Assembly: GCA_964646885.1 (NCBI GenBank)
Contig: CAZYFM010000167.1
Location: 1-5,703, forward strand
Source: SZUA-430 sp964646885
GTDB taxonomy: Bacteria; Pseudomonadota; Alphaproteobacteria; Micropepsales; Micropepsaceae
DNA length: 5,703 bases
Direction of reading: 5' to 3'
A program made the translations under genes and the position numbers. The notes beneath the pieces are model-generated. The model had not been told where the DNA came from. It was given only the letters and a program-made list of their open reading frames with translations, and ran no database searches. Positions 1 to 5,356 of the stretch are shown here, in pieces. The number at the start of each line of letters is the position of its first letter. Positions within the stretch are counted from its first letter, which is position 1.

Positions 1-63
1 CGTCAAAGAAGGTTTAAGGGTCCGCATGTACGTTGCAGGCAATATCAGGAGCTGCCCGGGATC

Positions 64-1092
64 ATGACCTACTACGCCAGAAATCTCGTGCTGCAGCATG
101 CGCTCAACCTTGCCGGCACCTACGGCGTGAACCCTGCCGGGATCCTGGAATACTGCGGGATCAGCGAACAGACCGCCTGGCAACCCGGCGGCTTCGTGCC
201 AACGGAAAAGATCATTGAGGTGGTCGAGCGTTGCGCGGCGATGTCCCGCCGCAACGATTTCGGCCTCCATTGGGGCGGCCGCGCGGACTATCGCACGTTT
301 GGCACGCTCGGGATCGCCATCGGGCATCATCGTACCATCGGCCGGGCGCTGGGTGCAGTCGGCGAGTACATGATGAAGCTCAACGTGGGGCACCAGCTGT
401 CGCTGAAGCGCGACGACAGGATTGCGACGGTCGAGATGAAGATCCTGGCCCCGACGAGCATGGATCCTCGCCACTACACGGAGGGCATGAGCCTTCTCCT
501 GATCCGCTTTGCAAATTTGCTCACGGGCGGAGAATGGGCCCCGCAGGTCGTGCGGTTCAAGCACGCCCGCATGGCAGGGCTTCATGCCTACGAGAAGGCC
601 TTCGGCTGTCCGGTCCAGTTCAACCAGTCATCGAACTCGGCGGATGCCCTGAGGTCGGACTTCGAGAAGCGCTTTGATTTCGAGGCATCACCTGTCCACG
701 CCATGATGCGGGCGCTGATCGAGGGACAGGGTGAAAGGAACCGGAAGCAGTCAAGCCTTCCGGAAAAGGTTGCGATCATTCTGCCGCAGCTGCTGCCGGG
801 AGGGAACGCAACGACATCCCGCGTGGCCTCCCTGCTGAACATGTCCCCACGCACCTTCCAGCGGCGTCTCGCCGAAGAAGGCGCCTCATTCAAGCAGATC
901 GTGGCTGACGTCCGTGAAAACATCCTGCGCAGGCAGGTGGCCGCCGGCAGCGTGACCGGCGACCAGCTGGCATCGACGCTGGGCTTCTCCGAGGCCAGCG
1001 CCGCAAGTCGCTTCATTCGCCAGAAACTGGGACGCACCACGCGCGAGCTTGTGCTGGAGACCCGCATGTCCCGCACGGACCTGGCGGGCTGA
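64..1092 (+). CDS. AraC-family transcriptional regulator with N-terminal arabinose-binding-type domain
   Basis: A 342-residue cytoplasmic DNA-binding regulator. Residues about 15-205 resemble the arabinose-binding-type effector domain of OruR-like AraC proteins; the stretch near 79-103 (FGTLGIAIGHHRTIGRALGA) is the usual signature block of that domain. The C-terminal AraC DNA-binding region follows: a first helix-turn-helix at about 250-271 (SRVASLLNMSPRTFQRRLAEE) and a second at about 298-325 (LASTLGFSEASAASRFIRQKLG). The second is somewhat divergent, because the common 'GxSPxxYR' ending is replaced by GRTTREL. Length is normal for the family. The ATG at 64 is preceded by AGGAG at 47-51, with a long 12-base gap; no better in-frame start is visible. 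The effector and target genes cannot be read from the sequence. Members with this domain often control a nearby catabolic gene, but the gene to the left lies outside the window and the one to the right converges. Family call is firm; role is open. Confidence 0.93.
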   Translation: MTYYARNLVLQHALNLAGTYGVNPAGILEYCGISEQTAWQPGGFVPTEKIIEVVERCAAMSRRNDFGLHWGGRADYRTFGTLGIAIGHHRTIGRALGAVGEYMMKLNVGHQLSLKRDDRIATVEMKILAPTSMDPRHYTEGMSLLLIRFANLLTGGEWAPQVVRFKHARMAGLHAYEKAFGCPVQFNQSSNSADALRSDFEKRFDFEASPVHAMMRALIEGQGERNRKQSSLPEKVAIILPQLLPGGNATTSRVASLLNMSPRTFQRRLAEEGASFKQIVADVRENILRRQVAAGSVTGDQLASTLGFSEASAASRFIRQKLGRTTRELVLETRMSRTDLAG

Positions 1093-1101
1093 AACAATGC
1101 T

Positions 1102-2025
1102 TCACGGCTGCAGCGGCAGGCGTAGCAGCTTCTCGACTTCCGCATGGAAACGTTCGGCCTGGTCGATCTGGATGAAGTGGTAGGATCCGTCGATGCGCAC
1201 GAGCTCGCGATTGGGAAGCGCCGCATAGGCACCGGCATACATCCCGTCCAGCGCCGCCGGCGGCACGCCCATCGTCGCATCATGGGCGTAGAGCACGACG
1301 ACCTTCATCCGCATCGCCGCAAGTTTCGGACGCATGTCGGTGAGCCAGTCCTCATACATCGCGTGGGCCACGACGCGCCGGTCCGAGGCCTGTGCCGCGA
1401 CAAGGGCTGCCTGTGCTTCCGGCCCCTTTGACTTCACGAGGATGGACATCGTGCGCACCTGCCCGTTGGCATAGTCGGCATCAGCCTGCGCGAGGATCTG
1501 GTCACGGGCACGCGCCGCCGCCGGCGTCGCGGCCTCCACCGTCGCCTGTGGACCGCCCAGCAGGCCGAAGAAAGGCAGGCTGTCCACGATCATGACATTG
1601 CCGATCGCAGCCGCATCCGCGTCGGCCATCATCATGGCGAGCAGGCCTCCCAGCGAATGCCCGATGATGGTGGGCCGCTTCAGACCTGCCTTCCTGACAT
1701 GCGCCAGGATCTCGTCGCGGATTGGCACAAGCAGGGGCGGGCTCGCATTGGCGCCCGCATCCGTCCCGGCGAAGCCGCGAACCTGGACCAGGTGCACGCG
1801 GTAGCGATCCTTCAGCAGGTTCGCTTCCCGTCGCCAGACTTCGGCCGACGAGGCGAGGCCGGGAATGAAGACCACGTCGGGTCCGCGTCCCTCGGACGTG
1901 ATGATGAGACGCTCCGTCTTCACGCTCTCGCTGCGGGCAGCAGGAGACAGTGACACGAGCAGGAAAAGGGACATGACGAGGCTGGCGGTGCGGAAGATCC
2001 GCACCGATCGGGCAGTTCGAGGCAT
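1102..2025 (-). CDS. Secreted alpha/beta-fold hydrolase
   Basis: A 307-residue serine hydrolase predicted to leave the cytoplasm. Residues 1-31 form a Sec-type signal peptide: Arg-rich start, hydrophobic core about 15-27 (SLVMSLFLLVSLS), likely cleavage after the SPAA near residue 30. The mature part has the alpha/beta-hydrolase order: oxyanion-hole strand VVFIPGLASS (51-60), nucleophile elbow GHSLGG with Ser124, probable acid Asp249 in YAHDATMG, and probable catalytic His283 in SYHFIQ. Residues about 150-235 would be the cap. The motifs support esterase- or lipase-like activity in the periplasm or outside; the substrate cannot be told. The start at 2025 is backed by GGAG six bases upstream (2035-2032). 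It begins 12 bases after the Xre gene, so it is probably the last gene of that operon. Its stop lies 9 bp from the stop of the converging AraC gene, and no terminator hairpin is visible between them. Confidence 0.92.
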   Translation of the reverse strand: MPRTARSVRIFRTASLVMSLFLLVSLSPAARSESVKTERLIITSEGRGPDVVFIPGLASSAEVWRREANLLKDRYRVHLVQVRGFAGTDAGANASPPLLVPIRDEILAHVRKAGLKRPTIIGHSLGGLLAMMMADADAAAIGNVMIVDSLPFFGLLGGPQATVEAATPAAARARDQILAQADADYANGQVRTMSILVKSKGPEAQAALVAAQASDRRVVAHAMYEDWLTDMRPKLAAMRMKVVVLYAHDATMGVPPAALDGMYAGAYAALPNRELVRIDGSYHFIQIDQAERFHAEVEKLLRLPLQP

Positions 2026-2037
2026 GGGAGGCTCCGG

Positions 2038-2232
2038 TTACTGGTCTGCGTCGAAGATCTGTTCGATCGGCAGGTTGAAGATCCGTGCGATCTTGAAGGC
2101 GAGCGGCAATGACGGATCATACTTGCCGGTCTCGATGGCGTTGATGCTCTGGCGGGAGACTTCCAGCCGGTCCGCCAGATCCGCCTGGCTCCAGCCGCGC
2201 TCGGCGCGCAGGACCTTCAGGCGGTTCTTCAC
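2038..2232 (-). CDS. Small Xre-family (Cro/C1-type) helix-turn-helix regulator
   Basis: A 64-residue single-domain DNA-binding protein. With GTG at 2232 as start it reads MKNRLKVLRAERGWSQADLA, the usual beginning of this small Xre group. The helix-turn-helix spans about residues 14-40: WSQADLADRLEVS, then recognition helix SRQSINAIETGKYDPS. A short tail (LAFKIARIFNLPIEQIF) completes the five-helix fold; there is no effector or dimerisation extension. Two other GTG codons (2244, 2241) would add three or four residues. I prefer 2232 because its GTGA overlaps the upstream gene's TGA by four bases, a classic translational-coupling arrangement, and because the protein then starts as its relatives do. 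The ribosome binding site is weak, which fits coupling. Encoded between a membrane protein and a hydrolase, it is a likely autoregulator of the operon, with the three dyads at 2626-2692 as candidate sites; that link is inference. Confidence 0.92.
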   Translation of the reverse strand: MKNRLKVLRAERGWSQADLADRLEVSRQSINAIETGKYDPSLPLAFKIARIFNLPIEQIFDADQ

Positions 2233-2624
2233 GCGAACCACCACTTTGCGGCAGCCGAGCCAATGCCGAAGTTCAGGAAGAAGACCCAGACGACATTGAA
2301 GAGTCCGATCTGCGGAACGTCGGCGTAGATTTCAAGGAAACCCCAGACGGCGCAGAATGTCAGTGTCAGGCCGATCGCAAGCAGCAGGGCAATCATCTGC
2401 CTCAGGCGGACGAACTCGTCGGTCTCCTCGACCAGGTATCGCCCGAGTACGATGAACACGCCGATGATGGGCAGGGCCGGCAGAACCGCAACCGCGTACT
2501 TCAACGCGCCCGAAGGCGGCGCCGAATTGAACCAGTAGCTCACGCCAACGACGGCAGCGACGTAGGTCACCATGACCGGCCAGAAGCGGGCGAGGTATCG
2601 GCGTTTTGCAGCGTTCATGGACAT
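2229..2624 (-). CDS. Small four-helix membrane protein, first gene of the Xre operon
   Basis: A 131-residue inner-membrane protein of unknown function. Four hydrophobic segments are visible: about 14-32 (FWPVMVTYVAAVVGVSYWF), 43-63, 77-99 and 106-125. The basic N-terminus (AKRRY) and Arg residues after helix 2 (RYLVEETDEFVRLRQ, 62-76) predict both ends and the central loop in the cytoplasm. That acidic, charged loop is the most distinctive part and the obvious candidate for contact with another protein. No catalytic motif is seen. Small four-helix proteins encoded next to a 60-70 residue Xre regulator are a recurring bacterial gene pair; the topology recalls DUF2178-type proteins, but I cannot confirm membership. 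The ATG at 2624 has a strong ribosome binding site (AAAGGAAG, 2638-2631); a second ATG at 2618 would lose two residues. Its TGA overlaps the GTG start of the regulator, so the two are probably translationally coupled. Confidence 0.85.
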   Translation of the reverse strand: MSMNAAKRRYLARFWPVMVTYVAAVVGVSYWFNSAPPSGALKYAVAVLPALPIIGVFIVLGRYLVEETDEFVRLRQMIALLLAIGLTLTFCAVWGFLEIYADVPQIGLFNVVWVFFLNFGIGSAAAKWWFA

Positions 2625-2625
2625 G

Positions 2626-2639
2626 TAAAGCTTCCTTTA
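2626..2639. promoter_or_regulatory. Putative operator dyad 1, over the first ribosome binding site
   Basis: On the minus strand this is TAAAGGAAGCTTTA, a perfect 5+5 dyad (TAAAG, four bases, CTTTA). It contains the Shine-Dalgarno AAAGGAAG of the gene starting at 2624, so part of the conservation could reflect that role. It matches dyads 2 and 3 in the form T(A/C)AAGGANNCTTTA. With dyad 2, in opposite orientation, it forms a larger inverted repeat (2625-2637 and 2649-2661, 12 of 13 bases paired). Symmetry and size fit a dimeric Xre-type regulator. Confidence 0.55.
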
Positions 2640-2646
2640 TCAAAAG

Positions 2647-2660
2647 ACAAGGAAACTTTA
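2647..2660. promoter_or_regulatory. Putative operator dyad 2, over the -10 box
   Basis: On the plus strand this is ACAAGGAAACTTTA, sharing AAGGA and CTTTA with dyads 1 and 3 but less symmetric (three of five arm positions pair). Its centre is 21 bp from the centre of dyad 1, two helical turns. It covers the candidate -10 box. The larger arm 2649-2661 pairs with 2625-2637 across an 11-base loop. Confidence 0.5.
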
Positions 2661-2682
2661 CAGTAATGCCGAGCAGAGTCAA
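2655..2682 (-). promoter_or_regulatory. Candidate sigma70-type promoter of the membrane protein/Xre/hydrolase operon
   Basis: On the minus strand a -35 box TTGACT (2682-2677, 5 of 6 matches to TTGACA) is followed after 16 bases by a -10 box TAAAGT (2660-2655, 4 of 6 matches to TATAAT). Transcription would start near 2648, giving a leader of roughly 24 bases before the ATG at 2624. The region is clearly richer in A and T than the coding DNA around it. Both boxes lie inside the repeated dyads listed separately, so a bound repressor would block polymerase. The start has not been mapped. Confidence 0.6.
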
Positions 2683-2692
2683 GGACGCTTTA
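2679..2692. promoter_or_regulatory. Putative operator dyad 3, over the -35 box
   Basis: On the plus strand this is TCAAGGACGCTTTA, with four of five arm positions symmetric. The 13-mer at 2681-2693 matches 2649-2661 at 11 of 13 bases, in the same orientation. Its centre is 32 bp from that of dyad 2, close to three helical turns. It overlaps the TTGACT -35 box on the minus strand. Confidence 0.5.
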
Positions 2693-2710
2693 CAAGTTTT
2701 TTGCCTGCGC

Positions 2711-2745
2711 AATCAAAAACCCGCGGCGGCGTGGCCGTCGCGGGT
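2711..2745 (-). terminator. Intrinsic terminator of the autotransporter gene
   Basis: Read on the minus strand, an 11-bp GC-rich stem (2745-2735 pairing with 2729-2719, one G-U wobble) with the five-base loop CCACG is followed by TTTTTGATT. It begins 34 bases after the autotransporter stop codon and ends about 30 bases before the -35 box of the next minus-strand operon, so it also insulates that operon from read-through. No T-run follows on the plus strand, so it acts in one direction only. Confidence 0.85.
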
Positions 2746-2779
2746 CCGATTCAGTCCAGGTATCAGGGCAGGCAAATCC

Positions 2780-5065
2780 CTACCAGTACACCTTCAATCC
2801 GGCCTGGCCGTCATAGCCGCTGACATCGCTGTCGAGGCCTTCGGTCATGCCCGCATTGAGAAAGACGCCGATGCGCTCGCTGACGCGCGCGTCGAAGCCG
2901 GCGCGCGCGCCGAAGAGGCTGGCCGCCGTATCCGCGACGACGAGCGCAGAGCCCATCGAGACTTCGTTGCCGCCGTCAAAGTCATCCGAGTACGAGAGGG
3001 CGACGAACGGACGGAAGTTCGTGAAGGAGCCATCGATGCGAAGCGTGGCACCGCCCCGCCATTCGCTGGCGTTCTCTGTCGCGCCCGCGATCAGGCAGCT
3101 GTCGCCGCAGGACGTGCCGTCATAATCGATCTCTCCCATGAGACCCACGCGCCATTGCGTACCGAGCGCCCAGCGCATGCCAACCTGCATCGAGCCCACG
3201 ATGCCATCGACGGTGGCCGAAAGGCCGCCGAAGGTGGGACCGTCGAAGGTCCAGTCCGTCGTGGCATAGCCGGCCGTCAGGTTCATGAACACGCGCTCGC
3301 GCTGGTAGGATGCGTGGCCTTCGATGACGGACTGTTCGCCATCAAGCTCCGCAATCCCGGCGGGCGTCACGAGATCAACGGACGTGTCCCCGAATCCGCC
3401 CGAGAGGCCGAGTCGGACCTCCGTTCCCGAGGCGAAGTCGACACCGCCGGCGGCGCAGCTGTAGTCCTGTTCGGTTTCAATGCCGGTGTCGGCGCCCGTT
3501 TCGAGGTTGCCGCTCACGTACTTGGCCCAGCCGCGGTTGCCGCCGGTCTGGCCTGGCTCGACGCCGCGGTCATCGGCGCTGCGATGGCAGCTGGCAAGCA
3601 GCGACTTGCCGGCCGACAGCATGGCCGCGTGACCCCAGATTTCCTCGCGCACGCCGGACTGCAGGAAGAAGCCGTCAAGCGTGCCGGAGAAGTTCGGCAC
3701 ATGGTTCAGGAAGTACTGGTATCCGCCGCTGAAGACGGGCGCCGCGAGCTGGAACGCAGTCGGGGACACCGTGCCGCCGACCTCGAAAAGCTCGAAGCCG
3801 TTGCCCGACGTGGCGATGCCGGCACCCGGAGCATTCAGTTGAGTGATGGACACCGTGGTCGTGGCACCTGTCGAATTCCCCGTGATCCTGAACAGGTCGT
3901 GCGTGACGCCGTTGACGGGCGTGGCGGCCGACAGGTCGACTTCCATCGTCGCCGTGGCGCCGGGCAGGGCGTTGTAGCTGGCCGTCGTGATGATGCCGGG
4001 CGAATTGCCGGGCGAGATGTTGCCGGCGCTCACGATGCCACCGGCGAGATTGCCATTGCCCCCGAGCGTGCCGCCCGCCTGGACCGTCGTCACGCCATTG
4101 ACGACATAGGGCGTGGCGGTCGTGCCCCCCTTGATCGTGCCACCGCTTTTCACCAGGGCCGACCCGCTCACCGAGACGCCGGCACCGATGTTCATCGTGC
4201 CCGTGTTCTCGGCCTCGACCGATCCGACAAGGTTGGCATTGAGGTTCTGGTTCTCGCCCGTGATGGCAATCAGGCCATACTGCAGCGCCGACCACCGGAA
4301 GCTCTCCGGTGACACGTTGTTGTTGGTCGCGTTCAGGAAGATGTAGGCGAGCGAGTTGCCCGGGTCATCGACAAGGGTCTGTCCGCTGCCGTTCACGAGG
4401 GTTTGCTGCGCGACGAGCACGCCGTTCAGGTAGTAGCGGTAGCTGTCGCCGCGATACTCGATGCGGAACGTGTTCCAGCCATTGTAGTTGACGACGGCGC
4501 CGGCTGACGGAATGTTCTGTCCGAGATTGTCATTCCATCCATAGATGTAGTTGCCCGCAACTTCGCCGGCGTTGCGGAAGCGCAGGATCGGGAAGCCCTG
4601 TGTCACCGCGGAGCTGTCGTTGATCTGTCCCCACAGTCCGACGCTGGTGAAGTTGCCGTAGTTGTTGCCCTGGTGCGAACCGTCGACGGTGCTTGTTGCA
4701 TTGAAATTCCAGGCTGCCGGCACGAAGAGGTCAACGGACACAAAGCCCTCTCCACCCGGCAGTCCCGTCGCCGCCTTGATGCCCTGCGTGGAATAGAACT
4801 GCGACGTGAAAGGGCCGGGACGGTTGTCAGCGTATCCGTTCGGCCCCAGGTCGATCTGCATCACGTCGGTGCGGCCCTGGTACGAAACCGGGAACGTGTA
4901 GTTGTCGGCGTTGTAGCGGTCGACTTCCCAGTTCAGTCCGCCATACGAGAATGGCGGCGTGGCCGCCGATGCCGTCGCCGCAAGGACCGCGGCAAATGCA
5001 AAACCGATTCCGCCGGAAAGGCAGGTGCTGCGCGCAATCTCGCGCGCACGTGAAGTGCTTCCCAT
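2780..5065 (-). CDS. Autotransporter with lectin-like N-terminal domain and C-terminal beta-barrel
   Basis: A 761-residue type Va-like secreted protein. Residues 1-35 are a signal peptide (basic start, core GFAFAAVLAATASA, cut near SAA/TPP). Residues about 39-264 look like a concanavalin A/LamG-type jelly-roll; the clearest part is 197-215, where strands FRIEYRG and YRYYLNG carry the usual pattern. This suggests sugar or surface binding, but no ligand can be named. Residues about 265-470 form a short beta-helix with autotransporter-associated repeat features (TLGGNGNLAGG 333-343, ISPGNSPG 350-357) and a pertactin-like junction (423-460, AFQLAAPVFSGGYQYFL). Residues about 472-761 are the outer-membrane barrel, ending in the aromatic KVYW expected for Bam-dependent insertion. 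No protease triad is seen in the passenger. I chose ATG 5065 because AGGGGGA lies eight bases upstream; ATG 5089 would add eight residues but lacks a ribosome site. Domain architecture is confident, passenger function is not. Confidence 0.9.
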   Translation of the reverse strand: MGSTSRAREIARSTCLSGGIGFAFAAVLAATASAATPPFSYGGLNWEVDRYNADNYTFPVSYQGRTDVMQIDLGPNGYADNRPGPFTSQFYSTQGIKAATGLPGGEGFVSVDLFVPAAWNFNATSTVDGSHQGNNYGNFTSVGLWGQINDSSAVTQGFPILRFRNAGEVAGNYIYGWNDNLGQNIPSAGAVVNYNGWNTFRIEYRGDSYRYYLNGVLVAQQTLVNGSGQTLVDDPGNSLAYIFLNATNNNVSPESFRWSALQYGLIAITGENQNLNANLVGSVEAENTGTMNIGAGVSVSGSALVKSGGTIKGGTTATPYVVNGVTTVQAGGTLGGNGNLAGGIVSAGNISPGNSPGIITTASYNALPGATATMEVDLSAATPVNGVTHDLFRITGNSTGATTTVSITQLNAPGAGIATSGNGFELFEVGGTVSPTAFQLAAPVFSGGYQYFLNHVPNFSGTLDGFFLQSGVREEIWGHAAMLSAGKSLLASCHRSADDRGVEPGQTGGNRGWAKYVSGNLETGADTGIETEQDYSCAAGGVDFASGTEVRLGLSGGFGDTSVDLVTPAGIAELDGEQSVIEGHASYQRERVFMNLTAGYATTDWTFDGPTFGGLSATVDGIVGSMQVGMRWALGTQWRVGLMGEIDYDGTSCGDSCLIAGATENASEWRGGATLRIDGSFTNFRPFVALSYSDDFDGGNEVSMGSALVVADTAASLFGARAGFDARVSERIGVFLNAGMTEGLDSDVSGYDGQAGLKVYW

Positions 5066-5073
5066 AAGTCTGT

Positions 5074-5080
5074 TCCCCCT
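5074..5080 (-). promoter_or_regulatory. Ribosome binding site that sets the autotransporter start
   Basis: AGGGGGA on the minus strand, eight bases before ATG 5065. It favours this start over the in-frame ATG at 5089, which has no comparable site. Its AGGG part is also the last portion of an inverted-repeat arm, so it may be paired in the mRNA. Confidence 0.75.
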
Positions 5081-5134
5081 GAATTCCATGCCGATGACGA
5101 AAACGCGTCATCGGCTCCCCGGATGAATTCAGGG
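5077..5134 (-). promoter_or_regulatory. Nested inverted repeat in the autotransporter leader, overlapping the Shine-Dalgarno
   Basis: Two nested perfect inverted repeats are present. The outer arms are CCCTGAATTC (5077-5086) and GAATTCAGGG (5125-5134), 10 bp. The inner arms are CCGATGACG (5091-5099) and CGTCATCGG (5106-5114), 9 bp with a six-base loop. In the mRNA the outer stem would pair AGGG of the ribosome binding site with CCCT upstream, separated from the inner stem by an uneven internal loop of 10 and 4 bases. This could restrict translation. Alternatively the repeats act as DNA, as a protein-binding operator, especially if the promoter overlaps them. The structure is seen directly; the role is inference. 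Confidence 0.5.
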
Positions 5135-5155
5135 CGAAGCGGTCCGAAACGTCAA
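5127..5155 (-). promoter_or_regulatory. Weak candidate promoter for the autotransporter
   Basis: The best -35-like box upstream of the gene is TTGACG (5155-5150, 5 of 6 matches). At 17 bases the -10 position holds CTGAAT (5132-5127), only 3 of 6 matches. If real, transcription would start near 5120, inside the inverted repeat, and the repeat would work as DNA rather than RNA. A different or activator-dependent promoter farther upstream is equally possible. Confidence 0.25.
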
Positions 5156-5356
5156 CGCAGCCTTCCGGCTTACCGTTTGGTTTCAGATCACGACTGTCTG
5201 CTTGGAGACGTCAGTGTAGATTTGGGGACACGCTGGGCGCACGACATGGGAGTAAGTTGACGGGGTGGTTTCGTATGCCAGGCGAAACCGCGCAGTAGAA
5301 AACGCGCGCGCGAATTTCGGGCAGCGGGCGTGCATGACGCCCGCAACCCGTTGGTA
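5135..5356. other. Intergenic region between the synthetase and the autotransporter
   Basis: About 220 bases without a convincing gene. It holds the upstream part of the autotransporter control region, a 7-bp inverted repeat (GGTTTCG 5267-5273 and CGAAACC 5283-5289) not followed by T residues, an alternating CG run at 5303-5312, and the hairpin at 5318-5350. Reading frames crossing it on the minus strand are out-of-frame extensions of the synthetase region. Confidence 0.6.
5318..5350 (-). terminator. Hairpin just after the acyl-CoA synthetase stop, possible terminator
   Basis: A perfect 8-bp stem (GCGGGCGT 5324-5331 with ACGCCCGC 5337-5344, loop GCATG) extended beyond a 2x2 internal loop by CGGG/CCCG (5318-5321 and 5347-5350). 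On the minus strand it begins seven bases after the stop codon at 5357. No T-run follows, so it is either a weak or Rho-assisted terminator or a 3'-end stabilising structure. Confidence 0.45.

Noticed and set aside
1092..1102. A shared bidirectional terminator between the converging AraC and hydrolase genes
   Set aside because: Only 9 bp separate the stops, and no stable hairpin with a T-run is visible there or in the adjoining gene ends.
588..1283. A 231-codon minus-strand frame across the end of the AraC gene and the end of the hydrolase gene
   Set aside because: It overlaps two well-supported genes, has a low-complexity Arg/Ser-rich product and no ribosome site or domain.
2606..4312. A 568-codon open frame on the plus strand opposite the autotransporter gene
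   Set aside because: Its codons are in exact register with those of the autotransporter, so its stops would need TTA, CTA or TCA codons in that gene, which are rare at this GC content. It ends where the autotransporter uses TCA for serine. The product is rich in Arg, Ala, Gly, Asp and His with no recognisable domain, whereas the minus strand encodes clear motifs.
4827..5111. A 94-codon minus-strand frame starting at ATG 5111 after GGGGAG
   Set aside because: It has a plausible ribosome site but runs out of frame through the signal peptide and first domain of the autotransporter, and its product looks like frame-shifted sequence. A leader-peptide role is not excluded but has no support.
5267..5289. 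A 7-bp inverted repeat in the intergenic region as a terminator
   Set aside because: No T-run follows on either strand and the stem is short; it may be chance.
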